NCBI RefSeq assembly: GCF_900177325.1
Contig: NZ_FXBL01000004.1
Coordinates: 3,348,001 to 3,412,000 of the forward strand
Length of the DNA: 64,000 nucleotides
Source of the DNA: Mesorhizobium australicum
GTDB lineage: Bacteria; Pseudomonadota; Alphaproteobacteria; Rhizobiales; Rhizobiaceae
Direction of reading: 5' to 3'
In this document: one piece after another, positions 46,495-55,324 of the stretch
Position numbering within the stretch: the stretch's first letter is position 1
Layout of the letters: every line of letters begins with the position of its first letter
Position numbers and translations under genes: made by a program
The notes under the pieces: model-generated
Told to the model about the DNA's origin: nothing
The model's input: only the letters and a program-made list of their open reading frames with translations
Databases searched by the model: none

Positions 46495-47061
46495 TTACGG
46501 CCGCACGAGGATGTCCGCCCGTTCCGGCATGGTCAGTGGGAAGACAGTTTCCTTGACCTGCGCCACCGGCCTGAAGCCCATCTTCTGGTAGAGCGGCAGG
46601 GCCGCCGGGTGGTCCAGCGTGCAGGTCTGCACCACCACGCGTTGCGGCGACCTCGCCCAGGCCGCCTCGATCGCGGCGCCCAGGAACCACCGGCCGATGC
46701 CTTGGCCGGTCGCATTCTCCATCAGGCCGAAATAGACCAGCTCGATCATGTCGTCCCCCTCCGGGGCGAGCTCGAACATGCCGGCGGGCACGCCGTCGAG
46801 ATGCAGCACGCGCACGTCGCGCTCGGGCTCGGCGAGTTTCTGCGCCAGCGCCTCGTCGGAGAGCCGCAGCGCATTCACCCAATGCCATTTCCGCCCGACG
46901 CGATCGATCAGGTAGCGGTAGAAATGGTTCGGCATGCTGCGCGCCTTGAGCAGCGCGATCGGCCGGTTGTAGGGCACCGGCGGATAATGCGCCGGAGGCG
47001 CGACCATTTCGAGAAACGTGACCGTAACGTCGATCGGAGCGGGCTTCTTCTGCGCGGTCAT
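46495..47061 (-). CDS. GNAT-family N-acetyltransferase
   Basis: 188-residue soluble acetyltransferase. The GNAT acetyl-CoA motif is GLMENATGQGIGRWFLGAAIEAAW near 115-138 (Q/RxxGxG/A region ATGQGIGR) and the C-terminal part LDHPAALPLYQKMGFRPVAQ near 155-174 is standard. The start overlaps the sseA stop by four bases (ATGA), so the two genes are coupled. The substrate is unknown; several rhizobial genomes place such a GNAT beside sseA. Confidence 0.9.
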   Translation of the reverse strand: MTAQKKPAPIDVTVTFLEMVAPPAHYPPVPYNRPIALLKARSMPNHFYRYLIDRVGRKWHWVNALRLSDEALAQKLAEPERDVRVLHLDGVPAGMFELAPEGDDMIELVYFGLMENATGQGIGRWFLGAAIEAAWARSPQRVVVQTCTLDHPAALPLYQKMGFRPVAQVKETVFPLTMPERADILVRP

Positions 47062-47918
47062 GCTTCGTCCTTCACCACCGGCGTGTCGGCACGGCCGCCC
47101 CACTCGGTCCATGACCCGTCGTAGAGCTTGACGTCGCGGTGCCCGAGCGTCTCCAGCGCCAGCGCCACCACGGCCGCGGTGACCCCTGATCCGCAGGAGG
47201 TGACCACCGGTTCGTTCAGGTCCACCCCGGCGGCGTCGAACGCCTGCTTCAGCTCTTCCACCGGCAACAGCTTGCCGTCCTTCGACAGCGCCAGCGCCGG
47301 CACGTTGTGCGCACCCGGCATGTGTCCGCCGCGGACGCCAGGCCGCGGCTCCGGATCCTTGCCGGCGAAGCGGCCGGGCGGCCTCGCGTCGGCGATCTGT
47401 CGACCGCCCTTCTCGACGATCTCGCGCATCTCCGCCAGCGAGGCGACCCGCCTCGGATCGAACCGGACGTCGAACAGGCACGACGCGATCTTGGTCGGCT
47501 GGTCGGTGACGAAGCGGCCTTCCTTCTTCCAGCCGTCGATGCCGCCCTCGAGCACATAGACCTTCTCCGCGCCCATCGTGCGGAACATCCACCAGGCGCG
47601 CGGCGCGGAGAAGAAGCCGGGGCCGTCATAGACCACGATCGTGTCGTCGCGCGAAATCCCCATCGATGCCGCAAAGGTCGCGAACACCTGTGGCGAAGGC
47701 ATGGTGTGCGGCAGGTTCGAACCCGGCTCGACGACAAGGTCATGGTCGAAGAAGATCGCGCGCGGGATATGGCCGGCATCGTACTCGGCCCGCGCGTCGC
47801 GCCCCTGCGCCGGCAGATACCAGGACGCGTCGACCACGGACATGCCGGGATCGTTCAGGTGCTCGGCCAGCCAGGCCGACGAAACGGTGAAGCCGGTAGG
47901 TGCAGCGCTCTTGCTCAT
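47058..47918 (-). CDS. sseA: 3-mercaptopyruvate sulfurtransferase
   Basis: 286-residue two-rhodanese-domain enzyme transferring sulfur from 3-mercaptopyruvate to thiol acceptors or cyanide. The inactive first domain has VVDASWYLPAQGRDARAEYD, with HIPRAIFFD further on. The second carries the active Cys in TSCGSGVTAAVVAL near residue 245; CGSGVTA, rather than the CRKGVT of thiosulfate enzymes, marks 3-mercaptopyruvate specificity. The ATG at 47918 starts the family sequence. A GNAT gene follows with a 4-base overlap. Confidence 0.95.
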   Translation of the reverse strand: MSKSAAPTGFTVSSAWLAEHLNDPGMSVVDASWYLPAQGRDARAEYDAGHIPRAIFFDHDLVVEPGSNLPHTMPSPQVFATFAASMGISRDDTIVVYDGPGFFSAPRAWWMFRTMGAEKVYVLEGGIDGWKKEGRFVTDQPTKIASCLFDVRFDPRRVASLAEMREIVEKGGRQIADARPPGRFAGKDPEPRPGVRGGHMPGAHNVPALALSKDGKLLPVEELKQAFDAAGVDLNEPVVTSCGSGVTAAVVALALETLGHRDVKLYDGSWTEWGGRADTPVVKDEA

Positions 47919-47993
47919 GGGCCGGTCATACACCACCGCGGGGGCGCATGCCTATCCGGCTCTTGATCGACATCGCGCGCCACTTGCGACGCC

Positions 47994-48737
47994 CTACCCC
48001 GCCACCACCGGCCCGAACCGCAGCCGGTAGCGCCGGTTCTCGCGCCCCTTCTTCTCGATCTTGCCGATGTGGATCTCGCCGATCTCTCCCGTGCGGGCGA
48101 CATGGGTGCCGCCGCAGGGTTGGCTGTCCACCACGGCGTTCTCGCCGATGCAGACCAGTCGTATGCGCCCGGTGCCGCTCGGCGGGCGCACGTTCTTCGA
48201 CTTCACCAGCCCCGGATTGGCCGCGAGTTCCTCGTCGGTGATCCAGCGGGTGAAAACCGGATGGTCGCCCCGCACGAGGTCCATCAGCCGCTCGCTGACG
48301 AGTTCCTTGGTGTAGCTCGTGTCCGGAATGTCGAGGTCGATGCGGCTGTCGTCCTCGGCCACCGATGCGCCGGTGATCGGAAACGGACAGATCACCGAGA
48401 CGAGGTGGCAAGCCGTGTGCATGCGCATCAGGTTGAAGCGACGCGGCCAGTCGATCGCGAGTTTCACGCGCGAACCGACGAGCGGAACCGCCGCGCCTTC
48501 AGCCGGAACATGGATGATCTCGTCTTTCGTCTCGCCCGTCACCGTGGCCGCGATCGGAACCACGGTCCCGTCCGCAAACACCATCGTCCCCGTATCGCCC
48601 GGCTGGCCGCCCGACGTGGCGTAGAAGATGGTGCGGTCGAGGATCACGCCGCCGCGCTCGCTGACGGCCAGCACCTCGGCCTCCGCCTCCCTCAGATAGG
48701 AATCCTCGCGAAAAAGGGCGTCGGTCCTCAGCGCCAT
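47994..48737 (-). CDS. Alanyl-tRNA editing protein (AlaX type)
   Basis: 247-residue free-standing homologue of the alanyl-tRNA synthetase editing domain, which removes serine or glycine wrongly attached to tRNA-Ala. Metal-binding motifs are HTACH near residue 107 (HxxxH) and QPCGGTH near 208 (CxxxH). N-terminal DRTIFYATSGGQPGDTG near 33 is also characteristic. It follows the cysteine synthase with a 1-base overlap (TGATG), so the two are coupled. There is no synthetase domain, as in AlaX-M proteins. Confidence 0.94.
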   Translation of the reverse strand: MALRTDALFREDSYLREAEAEVLAVSERGGVILDRTIFYATSGGQPGDTGTMVFADGTVVPIAATVTGETKDEIIHVPAEGAAVPLVGSRVKLAIDWPRRFNLMRMHTACHLVSVICPFPITGASVAEDDSRIDLDIPDTSYTKELVSERLMDLVRGDHPVFTRWITDEELAANPGLVKSKNVRPPSGTGRIRLVCIGENAVVDSQPCGGTHVARTGEIGEIHIGKIEKKGRENRRYRLRFGPVVAG

Positions 48738-49771
48738 CAGTCGACCTTCTCGTAGGGCACGTCGATCTCAGGCGTCCTGTCCATCCATTGCGGGATCGGC
48801 AGGTTCTTGGTGCGCAGGAAGTCCGGGTTGAACAGCTTCGACTGGTAGCGCGTGCCGTAGTCGCAGAGGATCGTCACGATCGTGTGGCCGGGGCCGAGGT
48901 CCTTCGCCAGCCGGATCGCGCCGGCGATGTTGATGCCGGTCGACCCACCGAGGCAGAGCCCTTCCTCCTGCACCAGGTCGAAGATGATCGGCAGCGCCTC
49001 CTCGTCCGGCACCTGATAGGCGAATTCGGGTGTGAAACCCTCCAGGTTCGCAGTGATGCGCCCCTGGCCGATGCCTTCGGTGATCGAGCTTCCCTCGGAC
49101 TTCAGCACGCCGTCGGTGTAGAAGCTGAACAGCGCCGCGCCCAGCGGGTCGGCGATCGCAATCTTGACGTCCTTGCTCTTGCCCTTCAGTCCCGCCGCTA
49201 CGCCCGCCAGCGTGCCGCCGGTGCCGACGGCCGAGACGAAGCCGTGCACCTTGCCGCCGGTCTGGTCCCAGATCTCCTGCGCCGTCGTGACGATGTGGCC
49301 GTCGCGGTTGGCGACATTGTCGAACTGGTTGGCCCAGATCGCGCCCGCGGGCTCGGTCTTCGCAAGTTGCTCCGCCAGCCGGCCCGACACCTTCACATAG
49401 TTGTTCGGGTTCTTGTAGGGCACCGCCGGAACCTCGATCAGCTCGGCGCCGAGCAGCCTCAGCGCGTCCTTCTTCTCCTGGCTCTGCGTGTCGGGGATCA
49501 CGATCACGGTGCGGTAGCCCAGCGCCTTGGCGACCACGGTCAGCCCGATGCCGGTATTGCCGGCCGTCCCCTCGACGATCACGCCGCCGGGCCGCAGAAG
49601 GCCGCGCTTCTCCGCGTCGCGGATGATGAACAGGCCGGCGCGGTCCTTCACCGACTGGCCGGGATTCATGAACTCGGCCTTGCCAAGGATCTCGCAGCCG
49701 GTTTCCTCCGACGCCCGCCTCAGGCGGATCAGGGGCGTGTTTCCGATGGCGTCGATGACGGAATTGAACAT
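48737..49771 (-). CDS. cysK: Cysteine synthase A (O-acetylserine sulfhydrylase family)
   Basis: 344-residue PLP enzyme making cysteine from O-acetylserine and sulfide. Features are IGNTPLIRLRRAS near 8, the PLP lysine in NPGQSVKDRAG near 45, VEGTAGNTGIGLTVVA near 74 and GTGGTLAGVAAGLK near 180. The substrate loop reads TAGNTG instead of TSGNTG, and the protein is about 25 residues longer than classical CysK, a pattern seen in an alphaproteobacterial subgroup. The ATG at 49771 is the start; AlaX overlaps by one base downstream. cysE for its substrate lies at 22510. Confidence 0.94.
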   Translation of the reverse strand: MFNSVIDAIGNTPLIRLRRASEETGCEILGKAEFMNPGQSVKDRAGLFIIRDAEKRGLLRPGGVIVEGTAGNTGIGLTVVAKALGYRTVIVIPDTQSQEKKDALRLLGAELIEVPAVPYKNPNNYVKVSGRLAEQLAKTEPAGAIWANQFDNVANRDGHIVTTAQEIWDQTGGKVHGFVSAVGTGGTLAGVAAGLKGKSKDVKIAIADPLGAALFSFYTDGVLKSEGSSITEGIGQGRITANLEGFTPEFAYQVPDEEALPIIFDLVQEEGLCLGGSTGINIAGAIRLAKDLGPGHTIVTILCDYGTRYQSKLFNPDFLRTKNLPIPQWMDRTPEIDVPYEKVD

Positions 49772-50031
49772 GATCGATCCTTGCCTGCTCGCCCGCTTCG
49801 GGGCTGGAGGGTGAGCAGCCCGGTTTAGAAACCAAGCCGCTTCCCCGCAAGGGAGCATTTTTCTCCGAAGCCGCCAATCGACGGCAAAATGCACCGTCGA
49901 AAGCAGCCAGCCGGAAACGAACATTCAGACTGCGATTGGCGCAGGCCACGCGGCGTTCTCGCCCCGGCACGGCTCCTTGCCTCGACCCTGCCCGCGCGAT
50001 ACCGATACGCCGAATGATCTGGGAGGACCCG

Positions 50032-51012
50032 ATGGGGAGGATCGTCGCCATCTTGCTTCTGCTACTGGTCGCCGCGCTCGGCGCGCTCTATCTCCTCGGC
50101 CCGCGCGTCGCGACCGACACGACGCTGACCTTCCGCGACGCATCCATCGGCGCCGACCCCGACGCCTATCTCGCCGCCTCCGAGGCGAAGGTCGCGAACA
50201 TCCGGCCGGGGCTCGCCAAGGAGATTGTCTGGGCCTATCCCGCCTCACGCGCGAAGACGCCGCTGTCGATCGTCTACATCCACGGCTTCTCGGCCTCGAA
50301 GGGCGAAGTCCGCCCTTTACCCGACAAGGTCGCCGCCGCCCTCGGCGCCAATCTCTTCTTCACCCGCCTCGCCGGCCACGGCCAGGACAACGCCGCCATG
50401 GGCGAGGCAAGCCTCAACGCCTGGGTCAACGATACGGCCGAAGCCCTCGCGATCGGCCATGCCATCGGCGAGAAGGTGATCGTCGTCGCCACCTCCACCG
50501 GCGGCAGCCTCGCCGCCTGGGCGCTCGCTCAGCCAGAGCTTGCGAAGGATGTCGTGGCGGTCGTGCTGATCTCGCCCAACTTCGGCGTCCAGGCTTCGGG
50601 CGCCGGCCTGCTCACCGGCCCTTGGGGCCTGCAGCTCGCGGAGCTTCTCATCGGCAAGGAACGCGGGTTCGAGCCGGCCAACGACTTGCAGCGGCAGCTG
50701 TGGACCTGGCGCTATCCGACCCGCGCGACATTGCCGATGGCCGCGATCGTGAAGCTCGCCCGCGCGCAATCCTATGACAAGGTAACGATCCCCGCCCTCT
50801 TCGTCGTCTCCGACGGCGACAAGGTGATCAGGCCGGACGAGGCCAAGGCCGTCGCGGCCGCCTGGGGCGGTCCGCACGAGCTCGTCGCCGTCGACGATCC
50901 GGGCGATCCATCCAGCCACGTCCTCGCCGGGGACGCCTTCTCGCCGAAGATGACCGATCCGCTCGCAGCCCGGATTGTCGAATGGATCAAATCGCTTGGG
51001 CTTGGAACCTGA
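50032..51012 (+). CDS. Alpha/beta hydrolase with N-terminal membrane anchor
   Basis: 326 residues with one N-terminal hydrophobic segment (about 4-23) that could be a signal anchor. The alpha/beta hydrolase core has VYIHGFSASKGEV near 83, nucleophile Ser in VATSTGGSLAAW near 155, Asp in VVSDGDKVIRP near 264 and a His near 302 (DPSSHVLAG). GGGAGGACCCG precedes the ATG at 50032. The gene is divergent from cysK (260 bases between) and convergent with the MFS gene. An esterase or lipase-like activity is probable; the substrate is unknown. Confidence 0.88.
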   Translation: MGRIVAILLLLLVAALGALYLLGPRVATDTTLTFRDASIGADPDAYLAASEAKVANIRPGLAKEIVWAYPASRAKTPLSIVYIHGFSASKGEVRPLPDKVAAALGANLFFTRLAGHGQDNAAMGEASLNAWVNDTAEALAIGHAIGEKVIVVATSTGGSLAAWALAQPELAKDVVAVVLISPNFGVQASGAGLLTGPWGLQLAELLIGKERGFEPANDLQRQLWTWRYPTRATLPMAAIVKLARAQSYDKVTIPALFVVSDGDKVIRPDEAKAVAAAWGGPHELVAVDDPGDPSSHVLAGDAFSPKMTDPLAARIVEWIKSLGLGT

Positions 51013-51021
51013 CTCTGCGCC

Positions 51022-52212
51022 TCAGTCTGCGGGCCTCGCGTCACGCGCCGGCAGATAGGCGATGAGGGCGACGGCGAGCATCGCGGCATAGAAGACGAAC
51101 AGCGTGCGGTAGGCCGCCAGCGGATCGCCCGGCACTGTCGACGCTGTCACCACCGCGCCGGTGACGAACTGCATCACGCCCACCCCGCCAATCGAGAAGA
51201 AGTTCATCAGCGTGACGCCCCTGCCCGTCAGGTGCATCGGCAGGAAGGCGCGCGCATGCGCCATCAACAGCCCGTAGCTCGCTCCGGTCACGCCGATCAG
51301 CACCAGCACGACCGCATCCGCGAAGATGCCCTCGCCCGCATGCAGCGCCAGCCACAGGATGGCGCAGAGGCTCAGGCTGTTGCCGACCACCGCGACCCAT
51401 TTGCGGGTCCGGAAGAACTGATCAAGCGGCCCGTAGAGGAAATTGCCCGCAACCATGGCGAGCGCCATGAACAGCGTCACCTGGCCGATGACGATCGCGG
51501 TGGCGCCATAGACGTCCGCGAGATAGGGCCCGGCCCAGAGCCCGCGTATGCCCACGGCCGGCGCATAGTTGATCGCCGTCAGCGGAATGATCGGCCACAG
51601 CACCCTCAGCCGCAGCAGGTCGAGATAGCCGGAGAAGCCGGTGTCTGCATGCTCGGTCTCGAGCTTTTCCGGATCGCGCACGAAGGCGGCAATCGCCAGC
51701 GCGACGGCCACGGTCACCACGACCAGCCCGAGCATCACCCAGCGCCAGCCGAATGCCTCGGCCGCGTTGGCAAGTGGCGACGAACCGAACACGTTGCCCG
51801 CCGAACCGACGCCGATCAGCGTCGAGGTCAGCACCGCGAACCGCGCCGGCGGAAATTCGCGTGCGAAGATGAACACCGAAGCCATCAGCACCGGCGCGCA
51901 GCCCATGCCGATCAGCACCATGGCAAGCGTGATCATCCAGGGCGCGGTGGCCGAGGCGAAGATCAGCCCCCCAGCGCCGCCGCACACTCCGAGCAGGATC
52001 GCCGCGGTGCGCTTCGGGCCGAACCTGTCGAGCGACACGCCGACGACGAACTGCATCAGCGCGAAGGCGATGAACCACGCGCCCGACGCCATCGACAGCT
52101 CGGCCTTCGTCGCCCCGAGCTCAGAGATCAGCGCTGGTGTCAGCACCGCGAGAAAGGAGCGGAAGAATTGCGACAGCACATAGGCCGCCGTCAGCGCAGC
52201 GATGCCCGCCAT
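51022..52212 (-). CDS. MFS transporter
   Basis: 396-residue inner-membrane protein with twelve helices in two halves. Loop motif DRFGPKRT after helix 2 (near residue 62) corresponds to the DRxGRR motif of the major facilitator superfamily. The N-terminal SQFFRSFLAVLTPALISELG and the second-half GPLDQFFRTRKWVAV are also conserved. It resembles sugar- or nitrate/nitrite-type MFS members, but no substrate is evident. Convergent with the hydrolase gene (9 bases) and downstream of the helicase on the same strand. Confidence 0.92.
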   Translation of the reverse strand: MAGIAALTAAYVLSQFFRSFLAVLTPALISELGATKAELSMASGAWFIAFALMQFVVGVSLDRFGPKRTAAILLGVCGGAGGLIFASATAPWMITLAMVLIGMGCAPVLMASVFIFAREFPPARFAVLTSTLIGVGSAGNVFGSSPLANAAEAFGWRWVMLGLVVVTVAVALAIAAFVRDPEKLETEHADTGFSGYLDLLRLRVLWPIIPLTAINYAPAVGIRGLWAGPYLADVYGATAIVIGQVTLFMALAMVAGNFLYGPLDQFFRTRKWVAVVGNSLSLCAILWLALHAGEGIFADAVVLVLIGVTGASYGLLMAHARAFLPMHLTGRGVTLMNFFSIGGVGVMQFVTGAVVTASTVPGDPLAAYRTLFVFYAAMLAVALIAYLPARDARPAD

Positions 52213-52301
52213 GGATGCGTTTCCCGGTTCGTATCGACGGCTCTGCGGCCGCCTGTGTGCCTTCCGGGGTAAACGATGACCGTGCGGGCATCAATGTGCC
52301 A

Positions 52302-52322
52302 ACGGCCCCGCAAGGGGGCCGT
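52302..52322 (-). terminator. Hairpin downstream of the DEAD-box gene
   Basis: ACGGCCCC at 52302-52309 is complementary to GGGGCCGT at 52315-52322 with a short loop. Read on the minus strand it lies 39 bases after the helicase stop. The following sequence (TGGCACATT) is only weakly T-rich, so it is a possible Rho-independent terminator of the helicase gene before the MFS gene. Confidence 0.5.
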
Positions 52323-52360
52323 CGGTTGGGTCAGCAGGCTGGACCGGAACGGGTCCGGGA

Positions 52361-53752
52361 TCAGGCCGCGCGGGTGGCGGGCTTCGACCCGAACCCGCGG
52401 CGCTTGCCGCGGAACGGCTTGCGCTCGCCGGCGGGTGCGCCGCCGCCGGGCTTGCCCTGGGCGTTGCGATTGCCGCCGCCCTTGTGGTTGCGATTGCCCC
52501 CGTTTCCGTTGTCCTGGCGCGGCTTTGCACGCGGGTCGCGATACGGCGCCTCGCGCGGCTCGTTCTTGTTGACGGCCGGGTCCGGCTGGTCGGTGTGATC
52601 GGCGATGACGGCGATCTTCATGCGGGTGATCCGCTCGACCGCGCGCAGCTTGGCGAACTCGGCCGGATCGCACAGCGTGATCGCCACGCCGTCGGCGCCG
52701 TTACGGCCCGTGCGGCCGATACGGTGGACATAGCTCTCCGGCTCGTCCGGCAGATCGAAGTTCACGACATGCGAGATGCCGGGCACGTCGATGCCGCGCG
52801 CGGCGATGTCGGTCGCCACCAGGATGCGAACGGAACCGTCGCGGAAGTCGTTCAACGCCCTCTGGCGGGCATTCTGCGACTTGTTGCCGTGGATCACGGC
52901 GGCGTTGAAGCCGTCGCGCTCGAGGTCGCGGGTCACGCGGTCGGCGCCGTGCTTGGTGCGGGCAAAGACGATGACCGACTTCATCTTCTCGTCGGCCAGC
53001 ATGGCGGACAGCACCTGCCGCTTCTGCTTGAGCCGCGCGATGACAAGGCCCTGCTTGATCTCGGTCGCCGTGGTCGACGGCGGAGCCGCCTCGACGCGGA
53101 CCGGGTTCTTCAGCAGCGACTTCGCCAGTTCGGCGATCTCGTCCGGCATGGTCGCCGAATAGAGTGCCGTCTGCCGTTCGGGATGCGTTGCCTTCGACAG
53201 GCGGCGCACGTCGTTGATGAAGCCCATGTCGAGCATCCGGTCGGCCTCGTCGAGCACCAGCCAGCGCGTCTCGTTGAGCTTCACCTCGCCCTCGCGGACG
53301 AGGTCGGTCAGCCGGCCGGGCGTGGCGATCAGGATGTCGACGCCGCCCTGCATCTTCTTGACTTGGCTGTTGCGCGACACGCCGCCCAGCACCAGCGCGG
53401 TCGAAATGTGCAGGCCCTTGGCCAGCACCTTGATCGTGTCCTCGATCTGCACCGCGAGTTCGCGGGTCGGCGCGAGGATCAGCGCGCGCGCCGTCTTCGG
53501 CAGCCGTTTGGCGCCGATGGCGATGATCTTGGTCAGGATCGGAAGCGAAAACGCCGCCGTCTTGCCCGAGCCCGTCTGCGCGATCGCGATGATGTCGCGA
53601 CCGGCCAGATGCGGCGGGATCGCCTTGATCTGGATCGGCTTCGGCTCGGTAAAGCCCGACGCGACGGTCGACTTCAGCAGATTGCCGGTGATGCCGAGCG
53701 CGGCGAATCCGGTCTCGGCGATATTGGTTTCAATGGTGGTTTCGGTGTTCAA
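52361..53752 (-). CDS. DEAD-box ATP-dependent RNA helicase (RhlE-like)
   Basis: 463-residue helicase. Q motif FTEPKPIQIKAIP near 34, motif I AQTGSGKTAAF near 58, motif II LDEADRMLDMGF near 168, motif III SAT near 199 and motif VI HRIGRTGRNGADG near 340 are all present. The C-terminal 75 residues are basic and rich in Gly, Asn and Arg, typical of RNA-binding tails of cold- or ribosome-related helicases. The start appears to be TTG at 53752, preceded by AAGAAGAG; no better in-frame ATG exists before motif Q. A 369-base leader lies upstream. Confidence 0.95.
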   Translation of the reverse strand: MNTETTIETNIAETGFAALGITGNLLKSTVASGFTEPKPIQIKAIPPHLAGRDIIAIAQTGSGKTAAFSLPILTKIIAIGAKRLPKTARALILAPTRELAVQIEDTIKVLAKGLHISTALVLGGVSRNSQVKKMQGGVDILIATPGRLTDLVREGEVKLNETRWLVLDEADRMLDMGFINDVRRLSKATHPERQTALYSATMPDEIAELAKSLLKNPVRVEAAPPSTTATEIKQGLVIARLKQKRQVLSAMLADEKMKSVIVFARTKHGADRVTRDLERDGFNAAVIHGNKSQNARQRALNDFRDGSVRILVATDIAARGIDVPGISHVVNFDLPDEPESYVHRIGRTGRNGADGVAITLCDPAEFAKLRAVERITRMKIAVIADHTDQPDPAVNKNEPREAPYRDPRAKPRQDNGNGGNRNHKGGGNRNAQGKPGGGAPAGERKPFRGKRRGFGSKPATRAA

Positions 53753-54121
53753 AATACTCTTCTTTCGGCGGCCGTCATCGGCCGCGCGCAGAGACGGACC
53801 CGGGGCGCAACCCGACCGTCAGGGATCTGTGTGAAACGACAAGGCGGCGGAAAACCCGCTCGTTTGCGCTGTCGCGCCCGCATGCATCATGCCGCGGGGC
53901 TTGTCCGCCGGCCGTCCGAGGACAGGGCGAAACAGACGCGACGAAGTCTCATTGGAGAAAGCCGGATCACCCGGCCCAAGCGCCTATGAGGCCGCATATG
54001 GGGGATTTGCGGGGAAATAGCAATGGGGACGGTGCAAGCGAATTTGAGGTTCTAGCATCCGGCCGTAGGATAAGCTTAGAACGGCTTCAGGACAGCACGA
54101 GCGGGCTACGGGAGAACACCG
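53753..54121. promoter_or_regulatory. Leader/intergenic region between the helicase and the TrmH-like gene
   Basis: 369 bases between divergent genes. Close to the helicase start is a 7-base-pair hairpin, GCGGCCG (53768-53774) with CGGCCGC (53779-53785), in the 5' leader of the minus-strand mRNA. The half nearer 54121 carries the GGGAG ribosome site of the methylase. A long structured leader would fit cold-regulated helicase genes, but I cannot identify a specific riboswitch or promoter. Confidence 0.4.
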
Positions 54122-54775
54122 ATGGAAGATGTTGAGGAAAAAGCTGCTCCGCGAGCATCCGTTCGCAAACGCGCCAACGAGATCAAGGCATTCCGCTGCA
54201 AGAACCTGATCGCCGTGCTCGAAAATCCGACCGACGTGAAGAACATCGGCTCGGTGATCCGTAATGTGAACGCCCTCGGCGTCGAGAAGGTCTACATCGT
54301 CGATCCCGGCCGTTCCCTGCCCGACGATTGGCAGGAACTGCGCGAGCGGCGATCGGTGTCGAAGATATCGGTTTCCGCTGTAAAGTGGACCTTCGTGAAG
54401 CGTTTCGACAGCACGGACGAGTGCTTCGACTATCTTGAGAAGAAGAACTTCCACTCGATCGTCACCTCGCCCCACGTGAAAGGCAAGACCAGCATCTTCC
54501 TGCATGAGGGCGACTATACAGTTCATTCCAAACTGGCGGTATGGTTCGGCAGCGAATCCATGGGCATCAGCGACCGTGCCGTCGAGCGCAGCGACATGTG
54601 CGTCTCTATTCCGATGTTCGGCATGATCGAGAGCCTGAACCTCGGCACGAGTTCCGGGATCGTCCTCTACGAGGTCGCCAAGCAGCGGCGAGAGTACCAG
54701 AGTAAGTTCAGGTGGCGCAACCAGAGAGGCGAACGCGCGGTGCCGCTGCCGACTGTAATTGCGCCGGAGGAATAG
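54122..54775 (+). CDS. TrmH-family (SpoU) tRNA/rRNA ribose methyltransferase
   Basis: 217-residue SPOUT methyltransferase of the TrmH group, which methylates the 2'-O of a ribose in tRNA (often G18) or rRNA. Motif 1 is ENPTDVKNIGSVIRNVNAL near 36, motif 2 LAVWFGSESMGIS near 140 and motif 3 SIPMFGMIESLNLGTSSGI near 162, forming the knotted S-adenosylmethionine site. The first 25 residues are charged and basic, likely an RNA-binding extension. GGGAG precedes the ATG. Convergent with the DUF1697/ilvA pair. Confidence 0.93.
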   Translation: MEDVEEKAAPRASVRKRANEIKAFRCKNLIAVLENPTDVKNIGSVIRNVNALGVEKVYIVDPGRSLPDDWQELRERRSVSKISVSAVKWTFVKRFDSTDECFDYLEKKNFHSIVTSPHVKGKTSIFLHEGDYTVHSKLAVWFGSESMGISDRAVERSDMCVSIPMFGMIESLNLGTSSGIVLYEVAKQRREYQSKFRWRNQRGERAVPLPTVIAPEE

Positions 54776-54787
54776 CAGGCCTCCCCC

Positions 54788-55324
54788 TCACATCCCCTCC
54801 GCCATCTCCATCAGCTTCGCCACCGTGTTCCAGTTGCGCGCTGTGTTCGCCACGCCGATGCCCTTGTCGAACTTCTCCGCCAGCTTCGACGTGCCGAAGC
54901 CGTGCGGCGTGTGGAGATAGGCGACGCGGTCCACCACCTCGATCCGCTCGCCTTCCTTCGCCACCTCGCGCAGCTTCTCCACAGCGCCCTTGGGCGGGTC
55001 GCCCGCCAGCACCGCCGCGTGCAGGAACTTCGGCACCTCCGCCGCGCCGGGGAATGGGTTCTTCGCGATGAGTTCCGCCCACTCCTCCCGCGTTACAACA
55101 TGGATGTCCTTGTCGAAGCCGAATTCCGCCTTGCAGATCGCCGCGACCTCCTTGCGCACCGTCTCGCGGCCCTTGCCGCTCGCCAGCAGCGCATTGCCGC
55201 TGTTGATATAGGTCGCGACCTTCTTGAACCCCGCCTCGGTCAGCTTCTCCCGCAACGGCTTTACCGGCAGCTGCGTCGCCCCGCCCACGCCGCGGAACAG
55301 CAGGATGTAGACCGTCTTCGTCAT
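54788..55324 (-). CDS. DUF1697 family protein
   Basis: 178-residue soluble protein of DUF1697: YILLFRGVGGATQLPVKPLREKL near the start, ATYINSGNALLAS near 38 and VVTREEWAELIAKNPFPG near 78. The family is widespread, and its function is unknown. Its ATG overlaps the ilvA stop by four bases (ATGA), so it is translated with threonine deaminase, which may point to a role near amino-acid metabolism. Confidence 0.92.
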   Translation of the reverse strand: MTKTVYILLFRGVGGATQLPVKPLREKLTEAGFKKVATYINSGNALLASGKGRETVRKEVAAICKAEFGFDKDIHVVTREEWAELIAKNPFPGAAEVPKFLHAAVLAGDPPKGAVEKLREVAKEGERIEVVDRVAYLHTPHGFGTSKLAEKFDKGIGVANTARNWNTVAKLMEMAEGM

